Shown piece by piece: positions 7,741 to 15,814 of a stretch of DNA of 64,000 nucleotides (position 1 is its first letter; every line of letters starts with the position of its first letter). The notes below the pieces were generated by a model. That model was not told where the DNA came from and ran no database searches. It saw only the letters and a program-made list of their open reading frames with translations. The translations under genes were made by a program, and so were the position numbers. Origin of the DNA: Ardenticatenaceae bacterium (lineage in GTDB: Bacteria > Chloroflexota > Anaerolineae > Promineifilales > Promineifilaceae); the NCBI GenBank assembly GCA_020634455.1, contig JACKBQ010000001.1, positions 2,666,001 to 2,730,000 of the forward strand, given 5' to 3'.

Positions 7741-8841
7741 ATGACACAATCCGCCAACAAAACCCAAGGACTCACTTGCCCGGAATGCAGCGGCGTGGTG
7801 CCTATTGCCGAAGGCGACCGCATCGTGGAATGCCCCTACTGCCACACCTGCTCGCTGGTGCAGGGCGAGCGGGGCGTGCGCCGCTGGCAAGTGCCGCAAA
7901 CCGTCGAGCGCGAGCGCGCCCTGCAAGCCGTCACCAACTTTTTTCGCGGTATGAAAAAAGCGCACGATTTGCACACAGAAGCCCAAATCAAAGACACCTT
8001 CCTGGTTTACTTGCCCTACTGGCGCGTGGAATCATTTGTAGCGGGCTGGATGTTTGGCCGTGTCAAATCTGGTAAAGACAGCACCCGCCCCGTCGAGGTG
8101 AAAATTAGCGAGTTGATGCATTGGAATGATGCGGCCGTTGATGTGGCTGAATATGGAGTACATCAAGTCGCCATCTCCAAAGAGCAGTTACGGCCGTACG
8201 ACAGCGACCGCCTCCACGCCGAAGCAATGGTCTTCGAGCCATCAGAATCCCACACCGACGCCCTGGAAGAGGCTGAACGGCATTTCACTCATCGTGGGCG
8301 GCAAAAGCACAGTCTGCGTACCAAATTTTTTGAGAAATTCCATTTTCTACGCCAGCGACTTTCGATTGTCTACTATCCACTCTGGGTTTCGCGCTACGAA
8401 TACCATAAGCGCAACTACCAGGTGGTAGTGGATGGCGTCAATGGCAATTTGCTCTATGGCAAAGCGCCAGGCAACATTTTGTACCGGGCGGCAGCGCTGG
8501 TGGGCGGATTGGCCTTTGGCAATCTCATCTTGGTGAATGGCACCTGGTTGGCAGCCATCATCGTAGGCAACAGCGACGAAGACGGCAGCATCGCCCTGTT
8601 GGTCGCGCCCATCGCCATTGGCATTGGCCTGATTGCCGCTGGCTACCGCGCCTTTCGCTATGGCGAAGAGGTGGAGGAAATTCAGCGAGGCGCGCGCAAA
8701 GCCGCGCTGGCTGGGGATGGGGACGGCCGTAACGTCATGTCTGCGCTAACGGGCGGGTTGATGGGCAACAACAATGATGTGCAAGATATGCTGCGCTCTG
8801 GCCTGAGCGTGCTGGAGGAACTGACGGAGGGCAAACGATGA
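7741..8841 (+). CDS. Zinc-ribbon membrane protein, unknown function
   Basis: 366 aa. A zinc ribbon (C13, C16, C31, C34) is followed by a large soluble domain. That domain contains the YPLWVSRYEY and VVVDGVNGNLLYGKAPGN motifs seen in a widespread family of uncharacterised zinc-ribbon proteins. Two hydrophobic segments then lie near residues 255-285 and 290-315, followed by a polar tail. The ATG at 7741 is preferred; an earlier in-frame ATG would place the start inside a mobile palindrome. The next gene overlaps by 4 nt, so the two are probably translationally coupled. Confidence 0.75.
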   Translation: MTQSANKTQGLTCPECSGVVPIAEGDRIVECPYCHTCSLVQGERGVRRWQVPQTVERERALQAVTNFFRGMKKAHDLHTEAQIKDTFLVYLPYWRVESFVAGWMFGRVKSGKDSTRPVEVKISELMHWNDAAVDVAEYGVHQVAISKEQLRPYDSDRLHAEAMVFEPSESHTDALEEAERHFTHRGRQKHSLRTKFFEKFHFLRQRLSIVYYPLWVSRYEYHKRNYQVVVDGVNGNLLYGKAPGNILYRAAALVGGLAFGNLILVNGTWLAAIIVGNSDEDGSIALLVAPIAIGIGLIAAGYRAFRYGEEVEEIQRGARKAALAGDGDGRNVMSALTGGLMGNNNDVQDMLRSGLSVLEELTEGKR

Positions 8842-9428
8842 AGTTACTGGCGCTGCGCTGCCCCGAATGTGCCCAACCGCTCAAACCGCAAAACCAGGAA
8901 GTGATTGTTTTGCGGTGTGGCTGCGGGACGGCCGTTTCCTTCCAATACTCCGGTCTGGCCACTTTCCCGCTGCAATTTGCCGCCTCCGCCGTAGAAAAAT
9001 TCGATGCCTGGCTGCCGCTGTGGATTTTTAACGGCCGTGTTCACATTACCAGCCGCCAAACCCAGGGGCGCAACAAGCAGGCGGAACAAGATGCTGAGCA
9101 GCTCTGGAACTACCCGCGCCGCCTCTACGTGCCCGCCTGGGAACTACCCACCGAGGCCGCCAGCCAGCTGGGTGGCGATCTGGTGCAGCGCCAACCCACC
9201 TTTGAGCGCGTCTCCCAGCCTGATACCACTCAACCCTTCATCGAGGCCGTTGTCACGCAAGAAGATGCGCTCAAGCTGATGGAATTTGTCGTACTCAACG
9301 TAGAAGCCGCCCGCCAGGATTGGCTCAAGGATTTGCAGTTCCACATCGAAGCCACCACGCCCCAGCTCTGGGCCATTCCCGCGCAAAAAGACGGCAGCGG
9401 CTGGCGGATGCAACCAGTTCTCAAGTGA
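8838..9428 (+). CDS. Soluble zinc-ribbon protein, unknown function
   Basis: 196 aa with an N-terminal ribbon of the form CPEC...CGC (C8, C11, C27, C29) and no membrane segment. The start overlaps the previous stop in an ATGA arrangement. The middle contains WLPLWIFNGRVHI, echoing the PYWRVE and YPLWV motifs of its neighbours, so the three genes may be diverged relatives or partners in one complex. The stop codon falls in a repeat made of AAGTGA and AAGTAAAAAG words that continues downstream. No family name is recognised. Confidence 0.7.
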   Translation: MKLLALRCPECAQPLKPQNQEVIVLRCGCGTAVSFQYSGLATFPLQFAASAVEKFDAWLPLWIFNGRVHITSRQTQGRNKQAEQDAEQLWNYPRRLYVPAWELPTEAASQLGGDLVQRQPTFERVSQPDTTQPFIEAVVTQEDALKLMEFVVLNVEAARQDWLKDLQFHIEATTPQLWAIPAQKDGSGWRMQPVLK

Positions 9429-9485
9429 GAAGTAAAAAGTGAATAGTGAAAAGTGAAAACTTTTTACTTATTACTTTTCACTCCT
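9428..9485. repeat. Intergenic palindrome (AAGTGAAAAGT family)
   Basis: Tandem AAGTGA/AAAAGTGA words on the left are mirrored by TTTTTACTTATTACTTTTCACT on the right, giving a long imperfect hairpin between the zinc-ribbon operon and ridA. A second copy is at 44853-44938. Confidence 0.65.
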
Positions 9486-9526
9486 AAAAAACTACTTTCA
9501 CTCACCCAAAAAAGAAGGAGTAAACC

Positions 9527-9913
9527 ATGAAAACAATCATTCACACCGATGACGCGCCCAAAGCTGTTGGCCCTTATTCGCAAGCTGTGCGTACCGGTAA
9601 TTTGCTGTTCACCGCTGGGCAGGTCGCCCTCGACCCAGCCACGGGCAAAATGGTGGAGGGGGATATCGCCGCCCAGGCCGAACGCGTAATGCAAAATTTG
9701 CAGGCAGTGCTGACGGCTGCTGGCACCAGTTTTGAGCACGTGGTCAAAACCACCGTCTTTTTGGCAGACATGGCCGATTTTGCCGCGTTGAATGGTGTAT
9801 ACGGCCGTTACTTCACCGCCAATCCGCCCGCCCGTTCCACCTTTGCCGTGCGCGGCTTGCCCTTGGGGGCCAAAGTCGAAATTGAAATGGTGGCTGAAAT
9901 CCCCAATGCCTAA
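9527..9913 (+). CDS. ridA: RidA family enamine/imine deaminase
   Basis: 128-aa YjgF/YER057c/UK114 protein that hydrolyses reactive 2-aminoacrylate and related enamines to keto acids and ammonia; it acts as a cytoplasmic trimer. Typical motifs are GPYSQAVRTGNLLFTAGQV and the active-site arginine in PARSTFAV, followed by VEIEMVAEIP at the end. A strong Shine-Dalgarno GAAGGAG lies upstream. The following response-regulator gene overlaps its end by 8 nt. Confidence 0.93.
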   Translation: MKTIIHTDDAPKAVGPYSQAVRTGNLLFTAGQVALDPATGKMVEGDIAAQAERVMQNLQAVLTAAGTSFEHVVKTTVFLADMADFAALNGVYGRYFTANPPARSTFAVRGLPLGAKVEIEMVAEIPNA

Positions 9914-10592
9914 CGAAACAATCCTCATTGTGGATGACGAGGCCAACATCCGCGATTTGGCCCGGCTGTACCTGGAAAAGGATGGCTACCGCGTCATCCT
10001 CGCCCAGGACGGCGCACAGGCGCTAAAGCTGGTCAAGGAAAACGACAATCTGGCGCTGATGGTGCTGGACCTGATGCTGCCCGAAGTGGACGGCTGGGAA
10101 GTGTGTCGCCGGGTTCGCACCGACAGCAACTTGCCCATCCTCATGCTCACCGCCCGCGATGACGACATTGACAAAATTGTGGGGCTGGAGATGGGCGCAG
10201 ACGATTACCTGACCAAGCCGTTCAATCCGCGTGAGCTGGTGGCGCGGGTGCGAGCCATCCTGCGCCGCACCGTTGGCTCCGCTAGCGGCAGCGCCAGCGA
10301 CGACGTACGCCAAATCAACAGCGTCACCATCGATCCCAAAAGCCGCGAAGTGATGGCGGGCAAAAACCGCGTTGCTCTGCGCACCAAAGAGTTTGACCTG
10401 CTGCTAACGCTGGCCGATCACCAAAACATTGTCCTGTCACGGGAGCAATTGCTCGATTTGGTCTGGGGCTACGAATTTTACGGCCAGACGCGCACGGTGG
10501 ACGTACACATCGCCCACTTGCGGGACAAGCTGGGCGATAGCGTGGCCATCGAGACAGTCTGGGGGATGGGCTACAAGCTGGTGACGGCGTGA
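9906..10592 (+). CDS. OmpR/PhoB-family response regulator
   Basis: 228 aa. The receiver domain has the acidic pair D10-D11, phosphoacceptor D55 in VLDLMLPEVDG, the TAR threonine motif and lysine in TKPF. A winged-helix DNA-binding domain fills the C-terminal 100 residues (RTKEFDLLLTLADHQN, QTRTVDVHIAHLRDKLG). The ATG at 9906 gives the canonical N-terminus and overlaps ridA by 8 nt. No cognate sensor kinase is adjacent; the nearest histidine kinase is at 26905, transcribed separately. The next gene starts at a GTGA overlap. Confidence 0.93.
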   Translation: MPNETILIVDDEANIRDLARLYLEKDGYRVILAQDGAQALKLVKENDNLALMVLDLMLPEVDGWEVCRRVRTDSNLPILMLTARDDDIDKIVGLEMGADDYLTKPFNPRELVARVRAILRRTVGSASGSASDDVRQINSVTIDPKSREVMAGKNRVALRTKEFDLLLTLADHQNIVLSREQLLDLVWGYEFYGQTRTVDVHIAHLRDKLGDSVAIETVWGMGYKLVTA

Positions 10593-11494
10593 TCATTTTC
10601 GACACCGACATGAGCCTGGGCACGCCCGGCGCAGAAATTGATGACGGGGCGGCACTCATCTTCTTGCTGCGGGCGATGGGCGAACGGGTAACGGCCGTTA
10701 CCACCACCCACGGCAACACCACCCTGGAAAATGTAGTCCACAACAGCCGCCGCTTGCTCACCTATCTTGAGCGACCTGATTTGTTGCTGGGGCGTGGTGC
10801 CGCGCACGGCCTCATCGAGGAAAAAGCATGGTTTGCCGATTGGCAAGCGGGCTATGGTGAAACACCCCCCTGGCCGGACGAAACTACGCTGCCGCTGGCG
10901 GTAAATCTCATCATTGACACCGTACGCGCCCATCCGGGGCAGGTGACGCTCATTGCCGTCGGTCCACTGACCAATCTGGCCTTGGCTGTGCGGCTGGCCC
11001 CCAACATCGTGCCGCTGGTGCGCCAGGTGGTGACGATGGGCGGCTCCTTGGCCGAAAACCCAGAACCGGAGTTTAACGCTCACTGCGACCCTGAAGCAGC
11101 GCACATTGTGCTCAACGCGAGCTGGCCGCTGCGCCTCATTGGTCTGGAAATTACCAATCAGGTGCAATTTTCTCGCGCCGATTTTGCCGCTTTGCCAGAC
11201 GCCAATCCCGCGCTGGCGCTGCTCAAAGCACAGGCCGACGGCTGGATCAGTCGGGTGGAAAGCATGGGCTGGGGGTACGGCGGCTGCGCCCTGCATGATG
11301 CACTGGCCGTTGCGGCCGTTTTTGACCCAAGTTTATTTGAATGGCGGGAAACGGCCGTCTCCGTCACCCTCCATCCCGAAAACCAGCGGGGCATTACCCG
11401 CGCCGCGCCACACGTGGGGAGTTTGGTGGAAACGGCCGTGTCGGTGGATGTGGCGCGCTGCCGTGAGTTAATTTGGTCTAACATTGCCAGGTGA
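10589..11494 (+). CDS. Inosine/uridine-preferring nucleoside hydrolase family
   Basis: 301 aa of the IunH family, which cleaves N-glycosidic bonds of ribonucleosides with a calcium ion held by aspartates. The metal-binding start reads DTDMSLGTPGAEIDDGAAL (D5, D7, D18, D19). This has extra residues compared with the usual DTDPGxDD, so the spacing of the first loop is unusual. TTHGNTTLENVV and LIAVGPLTNLALAV are typical, and the late HDALAVAAVFDP carries the expected His-Asp. GTG start overlapping the response-regulator stop by 4 nt suggests co-transcription. The actual substrate cannot be told. Confidence 0.85.
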   Translation: MIIFDTDMSLGTPGAEIDDGAALIFLLRAMGERVTAVTTTHGNTTLENVVHNSRRLLTYLERPDLLLGRGAAHGLIEEKAWFADWQAGYGETPPWPDETTLPLAVNLIIDTVRAHPGQVTLIAVGPLTNLALAVRLAPNIVPLVRQVVTMGGSLAENPEPEFNAHCDPEAAHIVLNASWPLRLIGLEITNQVQFSRADFAALPDANPALALLKAQADGWISRVESMGWGYGGCALHDALAVAAVFDPSLFEWRETAVSVTLHPENQRGITRAAPHVGSLVETAVSVDVARCRELIWSNIAR

Positions 11495-11497
11495 AAA

Positions 11498-11707
11498 ATG
11501 GAAAACAAACCTCTTCCAATAAAAAAGCGAACTGAGGCAACGGCAAAACTTTCCTGGAAAGAGTGGTTAGCAGCCAACAATTTGCTGGCCGAAGAGATAC
11601 TGACCGAACGAGATGGTCGCCGAATAGATATTGATAGGGTTTGGAAGGCATTTCTGGAAGATCGGGAAAAGCGGATAGACCAGATTCTGGATTCTAGCAA
11701 AGAGTAG
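11498..11707 (+). CDS. Small hypothetical protein
   Basis: 69 aa, charged, with no membrane segment. An AGGTG site precedes the ATG and the gene begins 3 nt after the nucleoside hydrolase stop. The sequence (SWKEWLAANNLLAEEIL, IDIDRVWKAFLEDREKR) resembles small antitoxin-like proteins that accompany PIN toxins, but no toxin follows. Function unknown. Confidence 0.55.
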   Translation: MENKPLPIKKRTEATAKLSWKEWLAANNLLAEEILTERDGRRIDIDRVWKAFLEDREKRIDQILDSSKE

Positions 11708-11714
11708 CCTGAAA

Positions 11715-12380
11715 ATGTCTAAACGGTATCCCATTCCGGCGGCGCAGGCGCGGGCAGAGATTGAGGTAAAGAATTCGCGGTTTGTGGCAACGGCCGTTCC
11801 CGCCTTCACAGTCGAAGAAGCGAGAGAATTCATTGCCCGCATTAAAGCTGAGTTTAGCGACGCGACCCACAACGTGCCCGCCTTCCTGATTGGCTATGGC
11901 AACAGTGTCACCGCCCACTGCAATGACGATGGCGAGCCATCCGGCACGGCAGGACGGCCGATTTTGGCCGTGCTGCAAGGGAGCGGTCTGGGCGACATTG
12001 CCTTAGTGGTGACCCGCTACTATGGTGGCACCAAGCTGGGCACTGGTGGCCTGGTGCGGGCTTACGGCGACGCTACCAAAGCGGTGCTGGAAATTCTCCC
12101 CCGCGCCGAGAAGGTGCCGACGCACACCACCATGCTGGCGCTGCCCTACAGTTTGTTGGAGCAGGTGCGCCTGTTGGTCGAGGAGTGGAACGGCCGTATC
12201 CTCGATGAAACCTTTGCCGCCGACATCACCATGACGATGCAGTTTACCGTGGCCAAATTCCCCGGCTTCCAAGATACTCTGCGCGAGTTATCACACGGCT
12301 CGCTCGCCGCCGAAATCATCGAAACCAACGAAGATACCATCATGCCGCTGGGCAGTTTTGACGCCGAAGAGACCAGCTAG
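11715..12380 (+). CDS. YigZ/IMPACT family protein
   Basis: 221 aa. The N-terminal IMPACT/UPF0029 domain shows the family motifs NSRFVATA, FSDATHNVPAFLIG, DDGEPSGTAGRPIL and VVTRYYGGTKLGTGGL. A C-terminal DUF1949-type domain follows (about 140-205). Family members are thought to act on translation or RNA, but no enzymatic role is established. It begins 7 nt after the small upstream gene and probably belongs to the same transcript as ridA, the response regulator and the nucleoside hydrolase. Confidence 0.9.
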   Translation: MSKRYPIPAAQARAEIEVKNSRFVATAVPAFTVEEAREFIARIKAEFSDATHNVPAFLIGYGNSVTAHCNDDGEPSGTAGRPILAVLQGSGLGDIALVVTRYYGGTKLGTGGLVRAYGDATKAVLEILPRAEKVPTHTTMLALPYSLLEQVRLLVEEWNGRILDETFAADITMTMQFTVAKFPGFQDTLRELSHGSLAAEIIETNEDTIMPLGSFDAEETS

Positions 12381-12484
12381 AAGCCCCACAAACCGGGGCT
12401 GTTGTGGCCAGAAAGAACCCACCTCAATTGTGAAAGCTACATGAGACGTCCATAAGATGTCACCCTAATGGCACATTTGTCCCC

Positions 12485-12514
12485 TTGACCTCGGCTGTGA
12501 AAAAATAGTAAACT
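12485..12514 (+). promoter_or_regulatory. Promoter of a possible small RNA/peptide unit
   Basis: TTGACC (12485-12490) and TAAACT (12509-12514) are separated by 18 bp, matching the spacing of other promoters in this window. An intrinsic terminator lies 240 bp downstream with no long reading frame between. Confidence 0.45.
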
Positions 12515-12599
12515 GCTGGCAAGTTACGAATGGCCATTTCGCAAACGATTTATCTTATTAACAAGTTTCATTGAGTCAGAAAGGAGGTTTTTTATCGCT

Positions 12600-12650
12600 T
12601 TGGAATACAGTACAGAAACCCACTGGCTGACTGGAAACTGCACCAAATAA
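12600..12650 (+). CDS. Possible 16-residue peptide
   Basis: A strong AAGGAGG (12581-12587) precedes a short frame that reads MEYSTETHWLTGNCTK if begun at TTG 12600. An ATC codon at 12594 in the same frame is at the ideal distance, 6 nt, from the Shine-Dalgarno site. The frame lies between a promoter and a terminator. It is too short for homology and may be a leader or chance. Confidence 0.25.
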   Translation: MEYSTETHWLTGNCTK

Positions 12651-12752
12651 GGGCTGTTTGCAGTAGAAGCATTAGCCAACACAACTAGTGAAAATGGTTA
12701 CGTCTTTTTCTAGTTGGCCACTATTTTATTAACCCACATACAGTAAATACCA

Positions 12753-12783
12753 AGCGAGTCTGAAATTCAGGCTCGCTTTTTTT
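12753..12783 (+). terminator. Intrinsic terminator
   Basis: AGCGAG (12753-12758) pairs with CTCGCT (12772-12777), with CTGAA/TTCAG continuing the stem, followed by seven Ts. It would end the transcript from the promoter near 12500. Confidence 0.75.
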
Positions 12784-12786
12784 ATA

Positions 12787-12861
12787 CCTCGGACACGGAT
12801 GTGACGGATTGAACGGATTTTTATCTATTTATCCGTGCCATCCGTTCAATCCGTGTCCAAT
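12787..12861. repeat. Imperfect palindrome (GGACACGGAT family)
   Basis: GGACACGGATGTGACGGATT at the left is mirrored by AATCCGTGTCC at the right, with GATTGAACGGAT and ATCCGTTCAATC inside. It lies at the 3' end of the oxidase gene. Confidence 0.65.
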
Positions 12862-12862
12862 T

Positions 12863-15814
12863 TTATTTGATAGCGTCGCGCAGCACTTCCGCTGGATGCA
12901 GCACCACACGACCCGCGCCGTGTTTGATTTGTTGGCGGCAGCTAACGCCAGGAGCTACCAGAATTGTCTCTGGGGCGGCGGCGCGCATGGCGGGCAGCAG
13001 GCGGCGCTCGGCCATCTTGAGCGAGATGTCGTAATGTTCCGCTTCGTAGCCGAAGGAACCAGCCATGCCACAGCAGCTGCTGTCCACTTCTTCCAGCGTG
13101 TAGTTGGGCGGCAGCGTTAGGGCGCGGTGAGCTGGTTTGGTGCCGATGAGCGCCTTTTGGTGGCAGTGGCCGTGCAAAATGAGATGACGCTTCTCATCTG
13201 TGAAACTTAGTTTTAGCTCCCCTTTGTCAGCCAGTTCCGCAATAAACTCCTCGAAGCTACGACATCGCGCGGCGATCAGCGCCACGCGAGGATCGTTAGG
13301 CAACAGCGAGGCGTAGTCGTCAGTCAGGGCGGAGAGGTCACTGGGTTCCAGGAAGATGATGGGCAGTCCTTGTTCAGCCAGCGGCGCGAGGTGATCCAGC
13401 ACGGTTTTGGCGATGGTGCGGGCCTTATCGACCAGACCTTTAGAGAAAGACGGCCGTCCACAATCCGTTACCCCCGGCAAAACCACCTCAAACCCGGTCA
13501 TCTCCAGCAATTCCGTGGCGGCAATGGCGATGTGTGGGTAGTTGTAGGTGGAAAACGTGTCGTTGAACAACACCACCTGCCGTTGCTGTAGAGACGTTGC
13601 ATGCAACGTCTCTACAGCAACAGGCGGCGTATGATTTTTGAACCAATCAGTGAACGACTGGCGGGCAAATTTGGGCAAGTTGCGCTTGGCCGAAATGCCC
13701 AGCGTGCGCTCCATCCCCTGGCGAATGAGGCCGTTACCCAGCGTCCAGTTAGCCAGCGGAGCCATCGAACCGCCCAGGCGGCTGAGCGGCGTGATGTTGG
13801 CGAACAGCTTGTCGCGCATGGGAATGCCGTTAGCGTGGTGGTACTGGGCCAGGAACTCCGTCTTGATTTTGGCCATGTCCACCGAGGAGGGGCATTCCGC
13901 TTTGCACGCCTTGCAGCTAACGCACAACTCCATGATTTGGTACATGCGCTTGCTGGTGAATTCGCTGGGGGGCAAATGGCCGCTCATGGCGGCGCGCAGG
14001 GCGTTGGCCCGGCCGCGCGTGGCGTGTTCTTCCTCGCGGGTGGCCATGAAGCTGGGGCACATGGTGCCAGTGGTGCGCTTGCGGCAAATCCCGGCCCCGT
14101 TGCACATTTCCACAGCGCGGTCAAACCCCTGGTCGCTGCTAAAATCGAGGTGGGGCGTGATGGGAATGACCTGGTAGCTTGCGCCGTAGCGCAGATTTTC
14201 CGTCATCGGCCCAGCGTTGACCACGGTGCCGGGGTTGAGAATGTTTTGCGGATCAAAAATCTGCTTCACCTGCTGGTACAGGCGGTACAAATCGGGGCCG
14301 AAGAATTTCTCGTTGAGCCAGCTGCGGGCGCGGCCGTCGCCGTGTTCGCTAGAGAAGGAGCCACCATAGCCGCGCAGCAAATCCACAGAAAATTCGGTGA
14401 TTTGGGGCAGCTTAGCCACTTCGGTGGCCTTTTTGCTGTTGATGAGCGGCCGTATGTGAATGCAGCCCGCGCTGGCGTGGGCGTAGTAAGCGACGTTGGT
14501 GCCGATGTCGTTGCAGAACCGCTCGATTTTGGTGACGTATTCCGACAAATGTTCGACGGGAACGGCCGCATCCTCAATAAACGGAATCGGTTTGTGATCC
14601 CCCTTGATGCTCATCATCAGCCCCAGGCCGACCTTGCGCACCGTCCAGACGTCGGTTTGTTGGGCGGCGGTGGTGGCGCGGGAAACGGCCGTAAAATTCA
14701 CCATTTGCGCTTTGAGATGCCGCTCTAAATTATCCATCTTGCTCACCAACTCCGCCTCGCTCTCGCCGTAAAACTCGGTGATGAGGACGCAGTTGGGCGT
14801 GCCCTGGATGAATCCTGAAAGCAGCCGGGCGTATTCCGGCACGTCGCGGCACATCGTCAGGCCCAGATTGTCCAGCAGCTCCACGGCAGACGGGCTTACT
14901 TCGAGCATGAGGGGAACGGCCGTTAACGCCTCCGGCAAGCTGTTAAAGTGGACAATCGCCAGGGCGGTCTTCTTGGGCAGCGGCACCAGGTTCAGCTTTA
15001 GCTCGGTGATGACGCCCAAACCGCCTTCTGCGCCGCAAACCATTTTGGCCAGGTTGAAACGGTCGTCGTAGGGCCAGCGGTAGGTGGGACGGCCGTTTGC
15101 CACCGGCACCAGTCTGTCCAAATTGTAGCCGCCGCAGCGCCGCCAATGGCGCGGCGTGCCGCTGCGGATAATCTCCTGGTTGGTAGCATCCTGCGTGAGG
15201 GCGACCATCTGGCGGTAAATATCCCCTTCCATGCCGCTTTTTTGTGTCTGCTGCAACAGTGCCGCCGATTCCAGTGGCCCAAAGCGAGTTAATGTGCCGT
15301 CTGCCAGCAACACCTCCATCTCCAAAACGTGATCGGCCGTCATGCCGTACATAATTGAGTGGCTGCCGGTGGAGTTGTTGGAGACGATGCCGCCCATCGC
15401 CGCCCGGTTGCTGCTGGCCGGGTCAGGGCCAAATTGCAGGCCATATTGGCGCAAATAAATATTCAGCGCGTCCAACACGATGCCCGGCTGCACCCGCACC
15501 CACATCTCTTCCTGGTTCAGCTCCAAAACCTGGTCCAGGTGGCGCGTGAAGTCCATCACCAGGGCGCGGTTAACCGCTTGCCCGGCCAGGCTGCTGCCCC
15601 CAGTGCGCGGCAGCAGCGGCACGTGGTGTTTAGCCGCCAGTTCCACCGCCGCCTGCACGTCAGCCACCGTTTGCGGCAGGAGGACGGCGTGCGGCTTCAC
15701 CTGGTAAATGCTAGCGTCGGTGCTGTACAGGATGCGGCTGTACTCATCCGTGCGCAGCGCGCCGCTGGTGCGTTTGTCTAGTTCGTTTAGGAAATCGAAT
15801 AATGCTTCACTCAT
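12863..15814 (-). CDS. YdiJ-like FAD-linked oxidase with Fe-S (CCG) domains
   Basis: 983-aa fusion of a D-lactate/glycolate oxidase-type flavoprotein with a GlpC-like iron-sulfur half, the arrangement of E. coli YdiJ, a D-2-hydroxyglutarate dehydrogenase. The FAD-binding PCMH domain covers about residues 30-210 (LLPRTGGSSLAGQAVN), then FAD-oxidase C (to about 530). A ferredoxin motif CVSCKACKAECP lies near 640, and the CCG part contains GHCHQKAL and SSCCGMAGSFGYE. Substrate is inferred; a related 2-hydroxyacid is possible. The start is MSEALFDFL at 15814, overlapping the NACHT gene stop by 8 nt. A 38-bp palindrome is read in frame near residues 732-744. Confidence 0.88.
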   Translation of the reverse strand: MSEALFDFLNELDKRTSGALRTDEYSRILYSTDASIYQVKPHAVLLPQTVADVQAAVELAAKHHVPLLPRTGGSSLAGQAVNRALVMDFTRHLDQVLELNQEEMWVRVQPGIVLDALNIYLRQYGLQFGPDPASSNRAAMGGIVSNNSTGSHSIMYGMTADHVLEMEVLLADGTLTRFGPLESAALLQQTQKSGMEGDIYRQMVALTQDATNQEIIRSGTPRHWRRCGGYNLDRLVPVANGRPTYRWPYDDRFNLAKMVCGAEGGLGVITELKLNLVPLPKKTALAIVHFNSLPEALTAVPLMLEVSPSAVELLDNLGLTMCRDVPEYARLLSGFIQGTPNCVLITEFYGESEAELVSKMDNLERHLKAQMVNFTAVSRATTAAQQTDVWTVRKVGLGLMMSIKGDHKPIPFIEDAAVPVEHLSEYVTKIERFCNDIGTNVAYYAHASAGCIHIRPLINSKKATEVAKLPQITEFSVDLLRGYGGSFSSEHGDGRARSWLNEKFFGPDLYRLYQQVKQIFDPQNILNPGTVVNAGPMTENLRYGASYQVIPITPHLDFSSDQGFDRAVEMCNGAGICRKRTTGTMCPSFMATREEEHATRGRANALRAAMSGHLPPSEFTSKRMYQIMELCVSCKACKAECPSSVDMAKIKTEFLAQYHHANGIPMRDKLFANITPLSRLGGSMAPLANWTLGNGLIRQGMERTLGISAKRNLPKFARQSFTDWFKNHTPPVAVETLHATSLQQRQVVLFNDTFSTYNYPHIAIAATELLEMTGFEVVLPGVTDCGRPSFSKGLVDKARTIAKTVLDHLAPLAEQGLPIIFLEPSDLSALTDDYASLLPNDPRVALIAARCRSFEEFIAELADKGELKLSFTDEKRHLILHGHCHQKALIGTKPAHRALTLPPNYTLEEVDSSCCGMAGSFGYEAEHYDISLKMAERRLLPAMRAAAPETILVAPGVSCRQQIKHGAGRVVLHPAEVLRDAIK
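13583..13620. repeat. GTAGAGACGTTGCA palindrome inside the oxidase gene
   Basis: The arms TTGCTGTAGAGACGTTGCA and its complement form a perfect 38-bp palindrome. On the coding (minus) strand it reads VAVETLHATSLQQ without a stop. The intergenic copy is at 7702-7730. Confidence 0.85.
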
